64,000 nucleotides of DNA, from the NCBI GenBank assembly GCA_007753915.1, contig CP036352.1, forward strand, positions 2,703,306 through 2,767,305, read 5' to 3'. A program made the position numbers and the translations under genes. Below are positions 43,354 to 52,815 of the stretch, in pieces. Positions within the stretch are counted from its first letter, which is position 1. Every line of letters begins with the position of its first letter. The DNA is from Phycisphaerae bacterium RAS2 (GTDB lineage: Bacteria > Planctomycetota > Phycisphaerae > UBA1845 > UTPLA1). The notes beneath the pieces are model-generated. The model made no database searches. It worked only from the letters and a program-made list of their open reading frames with translations, and was not told the origin of the DNA.

Positions 43354-46300
43354 ATGGAGTATCGATTCTCACTCGATCAGCCGGCGTTCCTGCTGCTGCT
43401 CCTCGTGTTGCTGGCGATTCCTTATCTCTCTTTTCGTACGCTTGCGTCCTTGGGCCGCACGCGTCGGGCGATGGCCCTGACGGTTCGCAGCCTCGTGCTG
43501 GGGTTGCTCATCTTCGCGCTGGCGGGCATCGAGTCCGTCCGGCGGGTGGACGATCAGACCGTCGTCTTCGTTCTCGACACCTCGAACAGCGTCCCGTCCA
43601 GGCTTCAGCAGGCGGCCTTTGAGTTTCTGCAGCGCGCCGTCGGTGGGATGCGCCCGGGAAAGGACCGCGTCGCGGTTCTCGGCTTCGACGGACAGGTCTC
43701 CATCGATCAGCCACCTCGGACGACACTCGAAACTGATCGTGCCCCGACCGCCGCACGACCTGATCGCACCGACCTCGCCCGTGCCCTGCGCATGGCGTCG
43801 GCCCTGCTTCCGCCCGACACGGCCAAGCGAGTCGTCGTTCTTTCCGACGGAAACGAAACGACCCCCGACGGAATCGACGAGGCGGTCGCCCTTAGCGCCA
43901 ACAGCGTGCCGGTCGATGTCGTCCCGATCCTGCACGAGCGAAGGCGAGAGGTCGTGATGGATCGCATGGTCGCGCCGAATCGCGCCCGACAGAACGATAC
44001 GGTCAGCGTCGGCGTTCTGCTCCGCGCAGACGGACCCGTCACCGGTCGGCTCGCACTTTCCTACAACGACCGATTCGTCGATCTTGATCCGCAGAGCACG
44101 GGGCTGGAAATGCCGGTCCAGCTTAAGGAAGGTCTCAATCGATTCGCCTTCCCCATTCCGCTGACCCGGCCCGGCGCGCATCGATTTCGCGCGACCTTCA
44201 CGCCCGACGATCCATCCATGGACGCCGTCGTGGAGAACAACGTGGCCGACGCCTGCACAGTTGTTGCAGCGAAGGATCGCGTACTTTTTGTCAAGGACGC
44301 ATCGCTGGGCCGCACTGCGGAAAACGTCTCGGCTGACTTATTGGTCGAGGCGCTTCGGCAGGAAGAACTGGAATGCGACCTGCTGGACATCGACGACGCC
44401 GTGCTTGATCTGCCATCGTTGATGAACTATTCGCTCGTCGTTCTGCAGAATATCTCCGCCAGCTATTTGTCATCCGAAGCGCAGGCGTCGCTCGTAGCCT
44501 ACGTGCAGGACGTCGGCGGCGGCCTCATCGTGCTGGGCGGGGACCAGTCCTTCAGCGTCGGCGGCTATGAGAACACGCTTCTTGAGCGGGTCCTTCCCGT
44601 TGAGACCAGTCGCCAGAAACTGCAGCTCATGAGCACGGCGCTGGTGCTCGTCATCGACCGTTCCGGATCGATGGGTGGTCAAAAGCTGACCCTCGCGCAG
44701 AAATCCGCCATCGCGTCCATGGAACTGCTTAGCTCGCTCGACTGGATCGGTGTCGTCTCGTTTGACTTCGTTGCAACGTGGGATGTTCCGATGGTGAAGT
44801 GCAGCAATCGGGCTGACATTCGCCGGCGAATCGGTTCGATCGACGTCGGCGGCGGCACCAACATGTACCCGGCATTGAAACAAGCCCACGCGGCCTTGAA
44901 GGGGGTCAACGCCGGCGTGCGCCACGTCATCGCTCTCACCGATGGTCAATCCGTCCCCGGCGATTTCGACAACGCAGCCAACGCCATGCGGCGGGATGGA
45001 ATCACCATCTCCACGATTGCCGTTGGCGACGATGCGGACCGCCCCCTGCTGGCGCGAATCGCGAAGATCGGCGGCGGCCGGACCTACCTCGCAGACTCGC
45101 CCGAGGCCGTGCCGCGCATCTTCGTTCGAGAGACCATGCTGGCCGGCCGAGCGGGCATTTACCAAAAGTCCTTCTCACCCAAACTCACGCCGACGCTTGA
45201 CGACGAAATCACGCGCGGGCTTTCCGGGGCATCGCTCCCTCGTCTGGGTGCGTACGTCATCACCGCGCTGAAACGCGACGCCCACGCAGCCATCGTCAAT
45301 CCCACGACGGAGAAATCGGACCCGATCCTCGCCTATTGGCAGGTCGGGCTGGGTCGAACGATCGCGTTCACCAGCGGCTTGTGGCCGAAATGGGGACCGG
45401 ATTGGCCGAACTGGTCCGGCTTTGGCAAACTCTGGAGCCAGGCGGCGCGCTGGGCCGCCCGGCGTGAGAGCGCCGCGGACATGGAATTATCTACAACTGT
45501 AGAAGGCGAGTCCTTCGTGGTGCGCGTGGACATGGGCGACGATGCGCCGGGCGCGGATCTGCAAAGCCAGGTCGTCGGCCGCGTGATCGACCCTTCCTAC
45601 CAGGGTGCGCCGATTCGGCTCGACCAGACCGGCGCCGGGCAATACATCGCGCGAATTCCCATTTCGCAGGCCGGCAACTACGTCATTCGCCTTGCCGGCC
45701 GCAGCGGGTCGGGAGATTCGGCAACGCCGCGCGAAGCCGTGGCCGTCCTGAACGCGCCCTACTCGCCTGAGTTTCGCGAACTGCATTCCAACGAGCGTTT
45801 GCTGAAGGAAATTGCCCATGCAACCGGCGGGCGCGTCCTGGCCCACGAGAAGCCCGATGCCGTCTTCGATGCAACGAGCATCCGACACCTGAATGTCCAT
45901 CGGCCGCTGCGAAACGCGCTGCTCATCATCGCGGTCGCGGTCTTTCTGCTGGATGTCGCAGTACGGCGTCTGTCAATAACACCGCAGGATGCCGCGGCAT
46001 TCCTGCGACGCTTTGTCGCGTCGCTCACTCCCGGCGGCCACACGGCGAAGGTCGAAACCGTCCTGTCTAACCTAAAGGATGTTCGCACGCGATCGCGCGG
46101 CACACTCGTTCGCGAGAGCGAAGCCCTCGCCCCTGGCTCGGCTGCAGCCCCGCGACCGGACCCCGACGTCTGGCCGGCTCGCCCGGAACCGGGCGCTGGG
46201 CAATCCGCTGCGCCATCAACCAGCACAAACATCGCCGAAACGCTGACCGGCAAGCCAGTCGATGCAAAGCGCGCCGCTCCAAAGCCGAGCGGCCCCGCCG

Positions 46301-46374
46301 CCGATCAACCAGCGGAAGCCACGACGGCCCGACTGCTCAAGTCCCGCAGGTCTCGCCGGGATTCGAACAGTTAA
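43354..46374 (+). CDS. Large membrane protein with two VWA domains and a glutaminase-like domain
   Basis: The 1006-residue protein has two N-terminal helices (about 11-30 and 45-63), a first VWA domain with MIDAS FVLDTSNSV, a class I glutaminase-like region (about 310-415, with LIVLGGDQSFSVGGY), a second VWA domain with LVIDRSGSMGG and GGTNMYPAL, a beta domain, and a last helix (about 851-868) before a proline/alanine-rich tail. This order is common in Planctomycetota proteins related to BatA-type aerotolerance factors. Metal-dependent adhesion in the envelope is likely; no catalytic triad is evident in the amidotransferase-like part. It overlaps the convergent antiporter gene by 4 bp. Confidence 0.87.
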   Translation: MEYRFSLDQPAFLLLLLVLLAIPYLSFRTLASLGRTRRAMALTVRSLVLGLLIFALAGIESVRRVDDQTVVFVLDTSNSVPSRLQQAAFEFLQRAVGGMRPGKDRVAVLGFDGQVSIDQPPRTTLETDRAPTAARPDRTDLARALRMASALLPPDTAKRVVVLSDGNETTPDGIDEAVALSANSVPVDVVPILHERRREVVMDRMVAPNRARQNDTVSVGVLLRADGPVTGRLALSYNDRFVDLDPQSTGLEMPVQLKEGLNRFAFPIPLTRPGAHRFRATFTPDDPSMDAVVENNVADACTVVAAKDRVLFVKDASLGRTAENVSADLLVEALRQEELECDLLDIDDAVLDLPSLMNYSLVVLQNISASYLSSEAQASLVAYVQDVGGGLIVLGGDQSFSVGGYENTLLERVLPVETSRQKLQLMSTALVLVIDRSGSMGGQKLTLAQKSAIASMELLSSLDWIGVVSFDFVATWDVPMVKCSNRADIRRRIGSIDVGGGTNMYPALKQAHAALKGVNAGVRHVIALTDGQSVPGDFDNAANAMRRDGITISTIAVGDDADRPLLARIAKIGGGRTYLADSPEAVPRIFVRETMLAGRAGIYQKSFSPKLTPTLDDEITRGLSGASLPRLGAYVITALKRDAHAAIVNPTTEKSDPILAYWQVGLGRTIAFTSGLWPKWGPDWPNWSGFGKLWSQAARWAARRESAADMELSTTVEGESFVVRVDMGDDAPGADLQSQVVGRVIDPSYQGAPIRLDQTGAGQYIARIPISQAGNYVIRLAGRSGSGDSATPREAVAVLNAPYSPEFRELHSNERLLKEIAHATGGRVLAHEKPDAVFDATSIRHLNVHRPLRNALLIIAVAVFLLDVAVRRLSITPQDAAAFLRRFVASLTPGGHTAKVETVLSNLKDVRTRSRGTLVRESEALAPGSAAAPRPDPDVWPARPEPGAGQSAAPSTSTNIAETLTGKPVDAKRAAPKPSGPAADQPAEATTARLLKSRRSRRDSNS

Positions 46375-48218
46375 TTCCTCTCTTCGGTCGAAGGCGATTC
46401 GGCCTGGGCGGGAGCCCCGCTGCCTGCCAAACCGGGGGCAAGCAGGACAATGATGGTTTGATCCGCCTGCGGCTCAATCGGCTGATCGACGGAAGCCAGC
46501 ACCACGCGCTTGTCATCTCGAATCACTGCCAGCAGCATGGCCGCGTGGCCGTTTTGCACGAGGAAGTCATTGTAGGTAAATGTCTTTGATAAACGGGTCT
46601 TCTTAAGCGATCCGCCTTCACCCCACCACTGCATCAGCGCCGCATACGTGGCATCCTTCCGGAAGAGCAAGCGGCCGTTCAAACGAGGGTCCAGCTCGGA
46701 ACGGCCCGATGCTTGGCCGTCTCCACCGGGTAGCTGGTAAACGTTTGATCGTGCCATCCGCCGAGAGAAATGCCCCACGGCCAGGACATTCACCTCTTCA
46801 TTGGGCGTCATCGCAAGCAGGTATCCGATGCCGGCAAGGTCCAGCCGCTCTTCGATTCCTTCGCCGATGATGCTGCCGTTGTAGGCCTGCAGCCCGTCCA
46901 TTTGGGCTCGGCGCACCAGATCGCGATTCGTGTCAACGACCAGCACTCGTAATCCGAGTGACTTGATCAGGTTTGCGAATGCAAGCGCAAACGGCGATGC
47001 TCCAACGATCAGCATTCCCTGCGGGTTCGCGTCCGAGAGCTTCAGCGCCCGCGCCACGCGCGACCCCGTCAGGCCATAGACAACAACCGTCCCGACGATG
47101 GTGACAAACATCAACGGCACGAGCAGGCGAGCCTGCGGGGCGCCGGACTTCTCCAGGGCCAGCGCAAACACCGAGGTAACGGCGGCTGCCACGATGCCGC
47201 GCGGCGCCATCCAACTCAAAAGTATTTTTTCCCGCCATGGCATCGAGCTGCCAAGCGTCGAGATCCAGACGCTCACCGGTCTCACAAACAAGATCAGCAG
47301 CCCCACAAAAGCCAGCGTTTCGATGCCGATGGCCTGCAAGTCGGCAATGCGTACCCGTGCGGACAGCAGGATGAATACCGCCGACAAGAGAAAAACCCGG
47401 AGATTCTCCTTGAACTCCAGGATCGATTCCACGTCCGCATAGCGCTGATTGGCGAGAGCGATTCCCATCACGGTGACCGCCAGCAGTCCGGATTCGTGCT
47501 GGAGGTGGTTCGCGACCCCAAGCGAGACGACCACGAGCATCAGGGCGACCGCTGTTTGAAGGTAATCCGGTATCCAGTATCGCCGGATTGCCCAGACCAG
47601 CAGGCCCGCAAACGTCAGCCCCAGTCCTCCTCCAACTACGACTGTCTTAAGCAGCGCTACGGCGAAGAATCCGACCGAATCTGATTTCACGGGCCCCGTG
47701 ATCAGCTCAAAAACGAGGACTGCCAGAAGCGCCCCGATCGGGTCGATCACAATCCCTTCCCACTTGAGGATTGCGCCGACGTGACCGGTAGGCTTGATCT
47801 GCCGGAGGAGCGGAAGAACAACCGTCGGACCGGTCACGGTCAGTATTGCGCCAAGCAGAATTGCCGGCTCCCAATCCAGTCCAATGGTCCAATTCGCCGC
47901 GAGGGTCGCAAGCGCCCATGTGACGACGGCCCCCAGAGTCACAAGTCGCCCGACCACATTGCCGACACCGCGAATCTCCGAGAACCGAAGCGTCATTCCG
48001 CCCTCGAACAGGATGAGCGCGACGGCCATGGACACAAATGGCAACAGGAGCGGACCGAGCAGGCGATCCGGATCGACCCAGCCCATCACCGGCCCCGAGA
48101 TGAACCCAAACACCAGCAGCAAGAGGATGGATGGCACGCGCAGTGCCCACCCTACCCACTGCGCGAGGGCGCCCAACGCCACAATGATTACAAGCGAAAG
48201 GAGAACGCTCTGGTCCAT
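46371..48218 (-). CDS. CPA1-type cation:proton antiporter with TrkA-N domain
   Basis: The 615-residue protein has about 12 membrane helices (1-400) with the Na+/H+ exchanger motifs LILFEGGMTLRF, LTVTGPTVVLPLLRQ and LKWEGIVIDPIGALLAV, followed by a Rossmann-type TrkA-N domain (GMLIVGASPFALAFANLI...LVVDTNRDLVRRA) and a C-terminal regulatory part. It would swap sodium or potassium for protons, gated by a nucleotide. The membrane motifs match NhaP-like members. Confidence 0.92.
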   Translation of the reverse strand: MDQSVLLSLVIIVALGALAQWVGWALRVPSILLLLVFGFISGPVMGWVDPDRLLGPLLLPFVSMAVALILFEGGMTLRFSEIRGVGNVVGRLVTLGAVVTWALATLAANWTIGLDWEPAILLGAILTVTGPTVVLPLLRQIKPTGHVGAILKWEGIVIDPIGALLAVLVFELITGPVKSDSVGFFAVALLKTVVVGGGLGLTFAGLLVWAIRRYWIPDYLQTAVALMLVVVSLGVANHLQHESGLLAVTVMGIALANQRYADVESILEFKENLRVFLLSAVFILLSARVRIADLQAIGIETLAFVGLLILFVRPVSVWISTLGSSMPWREKILLSWMAPRGIVAAAVTSVFALALEKSGAPQARLLVPLMFVTIVGTVVVYGLTGSRVARALKLSDANPQGMLIVGASPFALAFANLIKSLGLRVLVVDTNRDLVRRAQMDGLQAYNGSIIGEGIEERLDLAGIGYLLAMTPNEEVNVLAVGHFSRRMARSNVYQLPGGDGQASGRSELDPRLNGRLLFRKDATYAALMQWWGEGGSLKKTRLSKTFTYNDFLVQNGHAAMLLAVIRDDKRVVLASVDQPIEPQADQTIIVLLAPGLAGSGAPAQAESPSTEERN

Positions 48219-48231
48219 ACCGCCGACTCTC

Positions 48232-49074
48232 TCAACGACGTATCGACCCGAGCTTCAGAAAAGGATGCTGAAAAGTGCAGCCATGGAACCCGCGCCGCTT
48301 TCGAATCGAATGAAGCAAGTCGATGCGAGCGAGGACGGGCGGTTTGACGGCAGTCGACTTGGTTGTTGCAACAGCCGAGCGCTCGACCTGCACCAGTTGC
48401 TTGAGCACCTGTCGCATCCGGGCGTCCAGTTTCAGGGCAACTCGGCGCGCAACGCGGATGACCCGCGCCGCAAACTTGCGAAGTTCCTTCCTGCTGCGAG
48501 AAGCCTCGCGCGCCGACGTTACGGCGTTTTCCAGCACGCCCATGACGCGATCAATTTGGAACAACCGCCCAGCCAGGTCGCGACGCACGATCTTGATCGT
48601 CCGCCCGGCCGCAGTCGGAATAGCAGCCTTCAGCAATTGATTGGCCTCTTTGAGCGCCTGCTGCATGCGATGCTCAAGAACGTGCATTCGCAGCGACGAC
48701 GGTACGACGGTGTACGTTGCCCGCCCAGAACCGTTGCAGAAGTCACAGCTTGCGATTCCAAAGCCAAGGCAGTACCCGCACGGCGAGGCATCGCTGTGAC
48801 ATCCGTCACCGTCACAATGCTCGCATCGCTGAACGCCGGACTTGCAATAAAAGCACGGCATCGACGCGAGCGCGGCGATCAATTTTTTCGATGCGCTCGC
48901 TCCGAGACGTGCTCGAAGCCGGTCCCAAAGCTCCCCATTGCTGGGCAACTCGTTTCGTTCCAGCGCCTGCAAGAGGATCCGCACGGCGCCCGTGCCGCGC
49001 CCTTTCTGGAGCGCGGCGCTGATCCGCTTTGCCGCCGCCGCCTGCTGGGCTTCCCATCCTGACTCGGACTCCAT
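48232..49074 (-). CDS. DnaJ-type cysteine-rich zinc protein, hypothetical
   Basis: The 280-residue protein has a helical N-terminus (EAQQAAAAKRISAALQKG), a central cysteine-rich region with CFYCKSGVQRCEHCDGDG and CGYCLGFGIASCDFCNGSG, i.e. repeats resembling the CxxCxGxG motif of DnaJ, and a long, basic helical C-terminus. No J domain is present. It probably binds zinc and unfolded protein or RNA; this is inference. ATG at 49074 follows AAAGG. It is 13 bp upstream of the antiporter gene and may share its transcript. Confidence 0.75.
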   Translation of the reverse strand: MESESGWEAQQAAAAKRISAALQKGRGTGAVRILLQALERNELPSNGELWDRLRARLGASASKKLIAALASMPCFYCKSGVQRCEHCDGDGCHSDASPCGYCLGFGIASCDFCNGSGRATYTVVPSSLRMHVLEHRMQQALKEANQLLKAAIPTAAGRTIKIVRRDLAGRLFQIDRVMGVLENAVTSAREASRSRKELRKFAARVIRVARRVALKLDARMRQVLKQLVQVERSAVATTKSTAVKPPVLARIDLLHSIRKRRGFHGCTFQHPFLKLGSIRR

Positions 49075-49173
49075 ACGAGCCTTTCTCAATTCGACGTTTA
49101 TTCAATCGTTCCGTTGCCGGCCCGGGTTGCCATTAGGAAACCGTTTGAATCGTCGGCACGCGGCCGCATTTCG

Positions 49174-50121
49174 TCAAGGACGCCGCCGGAGCGCAATTGT
49201 GCCGAGCTGCCCGCACGCCGCCATGGCCTGCGTGCCCTTCGTATTCCGGCGGAAGACGAGTTGGCCCGCGTTCATCAGGACCTGTTGAAACGCGACAACT
49301 GTCTCCTCATCGGGCACGTCGTAGGGCGAGTTCTCGCGTGGGTTGTACGGAATCAGGTTCACGCACGTCGGCAGGCCGCGCAGATACGCCGCCAGCTCGC
49401 GCGCATGCTCCGGCGCATCGTTCAACCCGCGGATCAGCACGTACTCGATGAGCACGTGGCCGCCCGCGCGGACGGGGTACCCCGCAATAGCCCGACGCAA
49501 CTCCGCCATCGGCTCGACGCGATTGATCGGCATGATCTGTGAGCGGATCGCATCGTTCGGCGCATTCAGCGACACGGCCAGATTCAGCCGACGCCACCGC
49601 AGCGCTGCCAGCCGACGGATGCCTTCGCACCGCCCCACCGTGGAGACCGTGATACGCCGCCGCGGAATCTGATTCACATGATCGTTGTGCAGCCGCGTGA
49701 TCGACTCAATCACCGCGTCGAGGTTGTCCATCGGCTCGCCCATGCCCATGAACACGAGGTTTCGCACAGCCGCGCCCAACACATCGCGCGCGGCAGTCAC
49801 CTGCCCGACGATCTCATCCGCCGACAGATTGCGAATCAGCCCCATTTGGGCCGTCTGGCAGAACGTGCAACCGCGCTTGCAGCCGATCTGCGACGAGACG
49901 CAGAGCGTGTGCCAGGTGTTCTCGCGCGCGCCCATCGGAATGAGTACGGATTCTATTTCGTAACCGTCGGGCGTGGCCTGGCAGAACTTGGTCACGTCGC
50001 CGTCGCGCAGCACGCGCGCGATCGGCAGCGGATCGGCAGCCTGCGCGCCAAGTCCAATCCCCGCACCGGTGCTGACAGCGCGAGGCGCGAGCATGATCGG
50101 AATGGATAACTCCGAAGACAT
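49174..50121 (-). CDS. rlmN: RlmN/Cfr-family 23S rRNA and tRNA adenine-C2 methyltransferase, N-terminally short
   Basis: The 315-residue radical SAM protein has the cluster motif CKRGCTFC (C81, C85, C88), the mechanistic C74 in TLCVSSQ and the methyl-carrying C303 in AMAACGQLG. GMGEPMDN, ITVSTVG and HVLIEYVLIRGLND match RlmN. It would methylate A2503 of 23S rRNA and A37 of some tRNAs. E. coli RlmN has about 45 more residues before the cluster, part of the HhH domain. An in-frame TGA four codons before the ATG shows that the shortness is not a start-site error. Confidence 0.88.
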   Translation of the reverse strand: MSSELSIPIMLAPRAVSTGAGIGLGAQAADPLPIARVLRDGDVTKFCQATPDGYEIESVLIPMGARENTWHTLCVSSQIGCKRGCTFCQTAQMGLIRNLSADEIVGQVTAARDVLGAAVRNLVFMGMGEPMDNLDAVIESITRLHNDHVNQIPRRRITVSTVGRCEGIRRLAALRWRRLNLAVSLNAPNDAIRSQIMPINRVEPMAELRRAIAGYPVRAGGHVLIEYVLIRGLNDAPEHARELAAYLRGLPTCVNLIPYNPRENSPYDVPDEETVVAFQQVLMNAGQLVFRRNTKGTQAMAACGQLGTIALRRRP

Positions 50122-50176
50122 CCCACGCCATCATACTCGGACCCATGTCCTGATGCCCCGGGACCGCCTCGCCGCC

Positions 50177-50205
50177 TTGACCAGCCGGCCCTTCCGGGCT
50201 ACAAA
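50177..50205 (+). promoter_or_regulatory. Predicted promoter of tRNA-Cys
   Basis: TTGACC (50177-50182) and TACAAA (50200-50205) are exactly 17 bp apart; the start would be about 35 bases before the tRNA at 50248. Confidence 0.55.
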
Positions 50206-50247
50206 CAGGGGTCCGGCGCGAGGCGTTTCACATGCCCGTCGATCACC

Positions 50248-50321
50248 GGCCGCGTACCCAAGTGGTTCAAGGGGACGGATTGCAAATCCGTTATTCGTCG
50301 GTTCGAATCCGACCGCGGCCT
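50248..50321 (+). tRNA. tRNA-Cys (anticodon GCA)
   Basis: Acceptor GGCCGCG pairs with CGCGGCC; anticodon stem ACGGA/TCCGT holds loop TTGCAAA (GCA). T-arm is GTCGGTTCGAATCCGAC. The discriminator is T (U73), the main tRNA-Cys identity base. CCA is not encoded. Confidence 0.96.
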
Positions 50322-50382
50322 GTCTAACCAAGATCGTGGCCCAGGTTCCAATCAGCCTGCCCCACTTATTTCAGCGACGCTC

Positions 50383-50862
50383 ATGGGCTTCCATTCTCTA
50401 CCAATTGCCCAAGCTCAAAACGCGTATTGGTACATGGCAATATGGACCGTCGCGTTGCCAATCAGCATTGTGGCACTTCTATACGCTTTTCGCGCAGGTG
50501 TTCGAAGGGACAACCAGTCCCGCAGAACCGCACGCTCACTGGCGATTATTTCAGTTGGATTCTGTGCAATATGTACGTTTATCTACATTTACCGAGAAGC
50601 TCGTCAAGCAGCGAACCCTCAAGGGATCATCGTGCCAAGAAGCAACGCCCTCTTTGGTCTATTATTACTTGGATGCGGACCGCCATTCTTACTTTGTAGC
50701 GCAGCTTACCTCGTGTTGCAACAATACGATCGACATCCCCTCCGATCCGATACGATCCCTCGCTGCCACAAATGCGGCTACAACCTCACCGGCCTCGCTG
50801 AAGCGCGCTGTCCGGAGTGCTTTACGCCGTTTGATCCGGAGCAACTCGACCCGAAGCATTGA
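50383..50862 (+). CDS. Membrane protein with C-terminal zinc ribbon
   Basis: The 159-residue protein has three hydrophobic helices (about 18-36, 52-70 and 88-110) and ends with the ribbon CHKCGYNLTGLAEARCPECF. The motif YNLTG between the cysteine pairs is widespread in Planctomycetota and shared with the 61060 protein. It follows tRNA-Cys by 61 bp and may be read from that transcript. The ribosome site is weak. Base composition is less GC-rich than its neighbours. Function unknown. Confidence 0.72.
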   Translation: MGFHSLPIAQAQNAYWYMAIWTVALPISIVALLYAFRAGVRRDNQSRRTARSLAIISVGFCAICTFIYIYREARQAANPQGIIVPRSNALFGLLLLGCGPPFLLCSAAYLVLQQYDRHPLRSDTIPRCHKCGYNLTGLAEARCPECFTPFDPEQLDPKH

Positions 50863-50898
50863 TCCCGCGAGATTCGATTCCGGTCTCTGGAATCCCCC

Positions 50899-50939
50899 AA
50901 AAAAACAACGGCACGAGACGCACTCGCCGTCTCGTGCCG
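50899..50939 (-). terminator. Intrinsic terminator of the ECF sigma/anti-sigma operon
   Basis: CGGCACGAGACG (50909-50920) is the exact reverse complement of CGTCTCGTGCCG (50928-50939). Read on the minus strand a T run (50905-50899) follows. It lies 61 bp past the stop of the 51001 gene. Confidence 0.85.
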
Positions 50940-51000
50940 TACCTCGCTCGGAGGTGGAGGAGGAAGATTGCTGATTGAAACGTTGCTCGGTCAATCCCTT

Positions 51001-52017
51001 CTACGGAATCAGGAACGCATCGGTTCGATTGCTCGGCCGCTCGGTGCCGGTGTAGCGATTCACGCCCATGACGCGATAGATATCGTCATTGTCCAGCCCG
51101 ACACGCGGATTGGGCGACCAGATGACGCTGATGTTTGCCCGCAACACGTTCTGGCCCTTCATCCACGGGTGGCTCGTCGAGTTCTCCGGCGCGGCCCCAT
51201 CGACCAGTGCGCGATCGTCATTCACCAGCGGCGTCAGGTCCGACGCGATCGGCATCGACGGATCCAGCTCCAGGCGCGTCCACTGCTGCGGCAGGATGGG
51301 CGTCGAGTAACTGTTGTTCCGCACGTTGGGAAAGTTATTCCGACCCGCCGCCTGCTCGCGCGTCATGGCGATTTCGCCCGGCCGCGCTTCGCACACGAAC
51401 TGTTGCGGCTCAACATACCCCTGCTGCACGAGCGGGAACAACTGCTGCGAGCTGCTGACGTGACGAAACTCGGGCTGACGCTTCGCTGAGCCGGCCGCCC
51501 ACGCCGCATCGACCGGCAGCCCGGCCGTCAAAGGAAACTGGTTCGCGTTGGCCTCGGCGTACTGCACGGCGCCGTAACCGATCTGGCGCAGGTTGTTGGC
51601 ACAGATCGTGCGCTGCGTGGCGCGGCGAGCTGATTGATAGCCCGGCACGAAGATGCCGACAAAGATCAAAATCGCCGCGGCGAGTCCGATCAGATCACGC
51701 GAAGAAAAACTGCTGCTTCGATCCGAATTCGCACCGCCGTCGGCCGGAGCGAGCGTCTTGCCCGCCGTCAGCGGAATCGTCCGGTGCAGGGCATCCACCC
51801 GCGCGAGAATGCGCGAGGACAAATCAACAGGCGCCTCGACGCGATCCGCATCGAGCGGCCGCAAGATTTGCCGCACTCGCTGGACGGCCTGATCCAATGC
51901 GGCCCGATTGGTAAACGCGGCTTCCACCGCAGCCCGTTCGGATTCATCGAGCAATCCGAGGGCGTACCCCAGCAGGTCCTGTCGCTGGTTGGGTTCGTCT
52001 TTCGATGGCTGTGTCAT
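51001..52017 (-). CDS. Putative anti-sigma factor fused to a prepilin-like (DUF1559-type) outer domain
   Basis: The 338-residue protein has an N-terminal helical part (QDLLGYALGLLDESERAAVEAA) like that of Planctomycetota anti-sigma factors, one membrane helix (about 108-127), and an outer domain starting with SARRATQRTICANNLRQIGYGAVQYAEAN, which resembles the start of DUF1559/prepilin-type proteins. No zinc-binding HxxxCxxC is present. It starts 88 bp after the ECF sigma gene on the same strand. The fusion would couple an envelope signal to sigma release, an inference from layout. Confidence 0.75.
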   Translation of the reverse strand: MTQPSKDEPNQRQDLLGYALGLLDESERAAVEAAFTNRAALDQAVQRVRQILRPLDADRVEAPVDLSSRILARVDALHRTIPLTAGKTLAPADGGANSDRSSSFSSRDLIGLAAAILIFVGIFVPGYQSARRATQRTICANNLRQIGYGAVQYAEANANQFPLTAGLPVDAAWAAGSAKRQPEFRHVSSSQQLFPLVQQGYVEPQQFVCEARPGEIAMTREQAAGRNNFPNVRNNSYSTPILPQQWTRLELDPSMPIASDLTPLVNDDRALVDGAAPENSTSHPWMKGQNVLRANISVIWSPNPRVGLDNDDIYRVMGVNRYTGTERPSNRTDAFLIP

Positions 52018-52105
52018 GGCTGCCCACCGCCTTGATCGTGTCGGCGATCAAACTGCATTGTGCTCACGTCCTCCCTCTCCATCGTCCCCGCGCAGCCGCG
52101 CGGAT

Positions 52106-52723
52106 TTACCGTTCGGCTCGCTCCATTCGTTTTCGATAGGACGCGGCGAAGTGATTCACCGCCGCGTGCAACCTGCTCTTCACGGTCCCCAAAGGGATCG
52201 ACAAGATCTCTGCAATCTCCTTGTATGCGAAGCGATCGAAATACCCCAGCAGCAGCACCTCCCGAAGGTGATCCGGCATGCCGTCGATGATCGCCCGCAC
52301 CTCCTGTCGAACCTCGGCCGACTCCACCGCATCGCCGGGTGACGTCGAATCGTCACCGAGGAAATCCAGAAAGCTCACCGCGTCCGATTCGCTCGCCGTC
52401 GGTCCGTTGAGCGAAATCTCCTTTCGTCGCCCGCGACTCCGCAAAAAGTCGCGCGCTTTGTTCGCCGCGATCGTGAACAGCCACGGGCGCAGCCGACGCT
52501 GGGGATCAAACCCCCCGGCCGACTGATACACCTGGACAAACGTCTCCTGCACCAAGTCGTCGGCCGACGCCGGATCGCGCACGAAACGCGACACGAACTG
52601 GAACACCTGGGGCGAAAAGCGCTCCACCAGCTCGGCGAATCGAGCCTCGTCGCCGGCGACGAACTGGGCCAGAAGCCGTTCATCCGTCCCGGCGTCTTCG
52701 ACTTCCCTCGGTCGATTCACCAC
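52106..52723 (-). CDS. ECF-type RNA polymerase sigma factor
   Basis: The 205-residue protein has region 2 (FAELVERFSPQVFQFVSRFV, SADDLVQETFVQVYQ, RPWLFTIAANKARDFLR) and region 4 (MPDHLREVLLLGYFDRFAYKEIAEILSIPLGTVKSRLHAA). GTG at 52723 starts the frame; a second GTG follows directly. It forms a pair with the membrane protein encoded downstream. Confidence 0.92.
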   Translation of the reverse strand: MVNRPREVEDAGTDERLLAQFVAGDEARFAELVERFSPQVFQFVSRFVRDPASADDLVQETFVQVYQSAGGFDPQRRLRPWLFTIAANKARDFLRSRGRRKEISLNGPTASESDAVSFLDFLGDDSTSPGDAVESAEVRQEVRAIIDGMPDHLREVLLLGYFDRFAYKEIAEILSIPLGTVKSRLHAAVNHFAASYRKRMERAER

Positions 52724-52815
52724 CCTGTGTTCCTAATGCCTCGTACGATCTCTCGGCCTGAAAGGTTCATCTTTTCTCCATCGACAAATGCAATGCCTGG
52801 GGCAGTTTACGGAAT

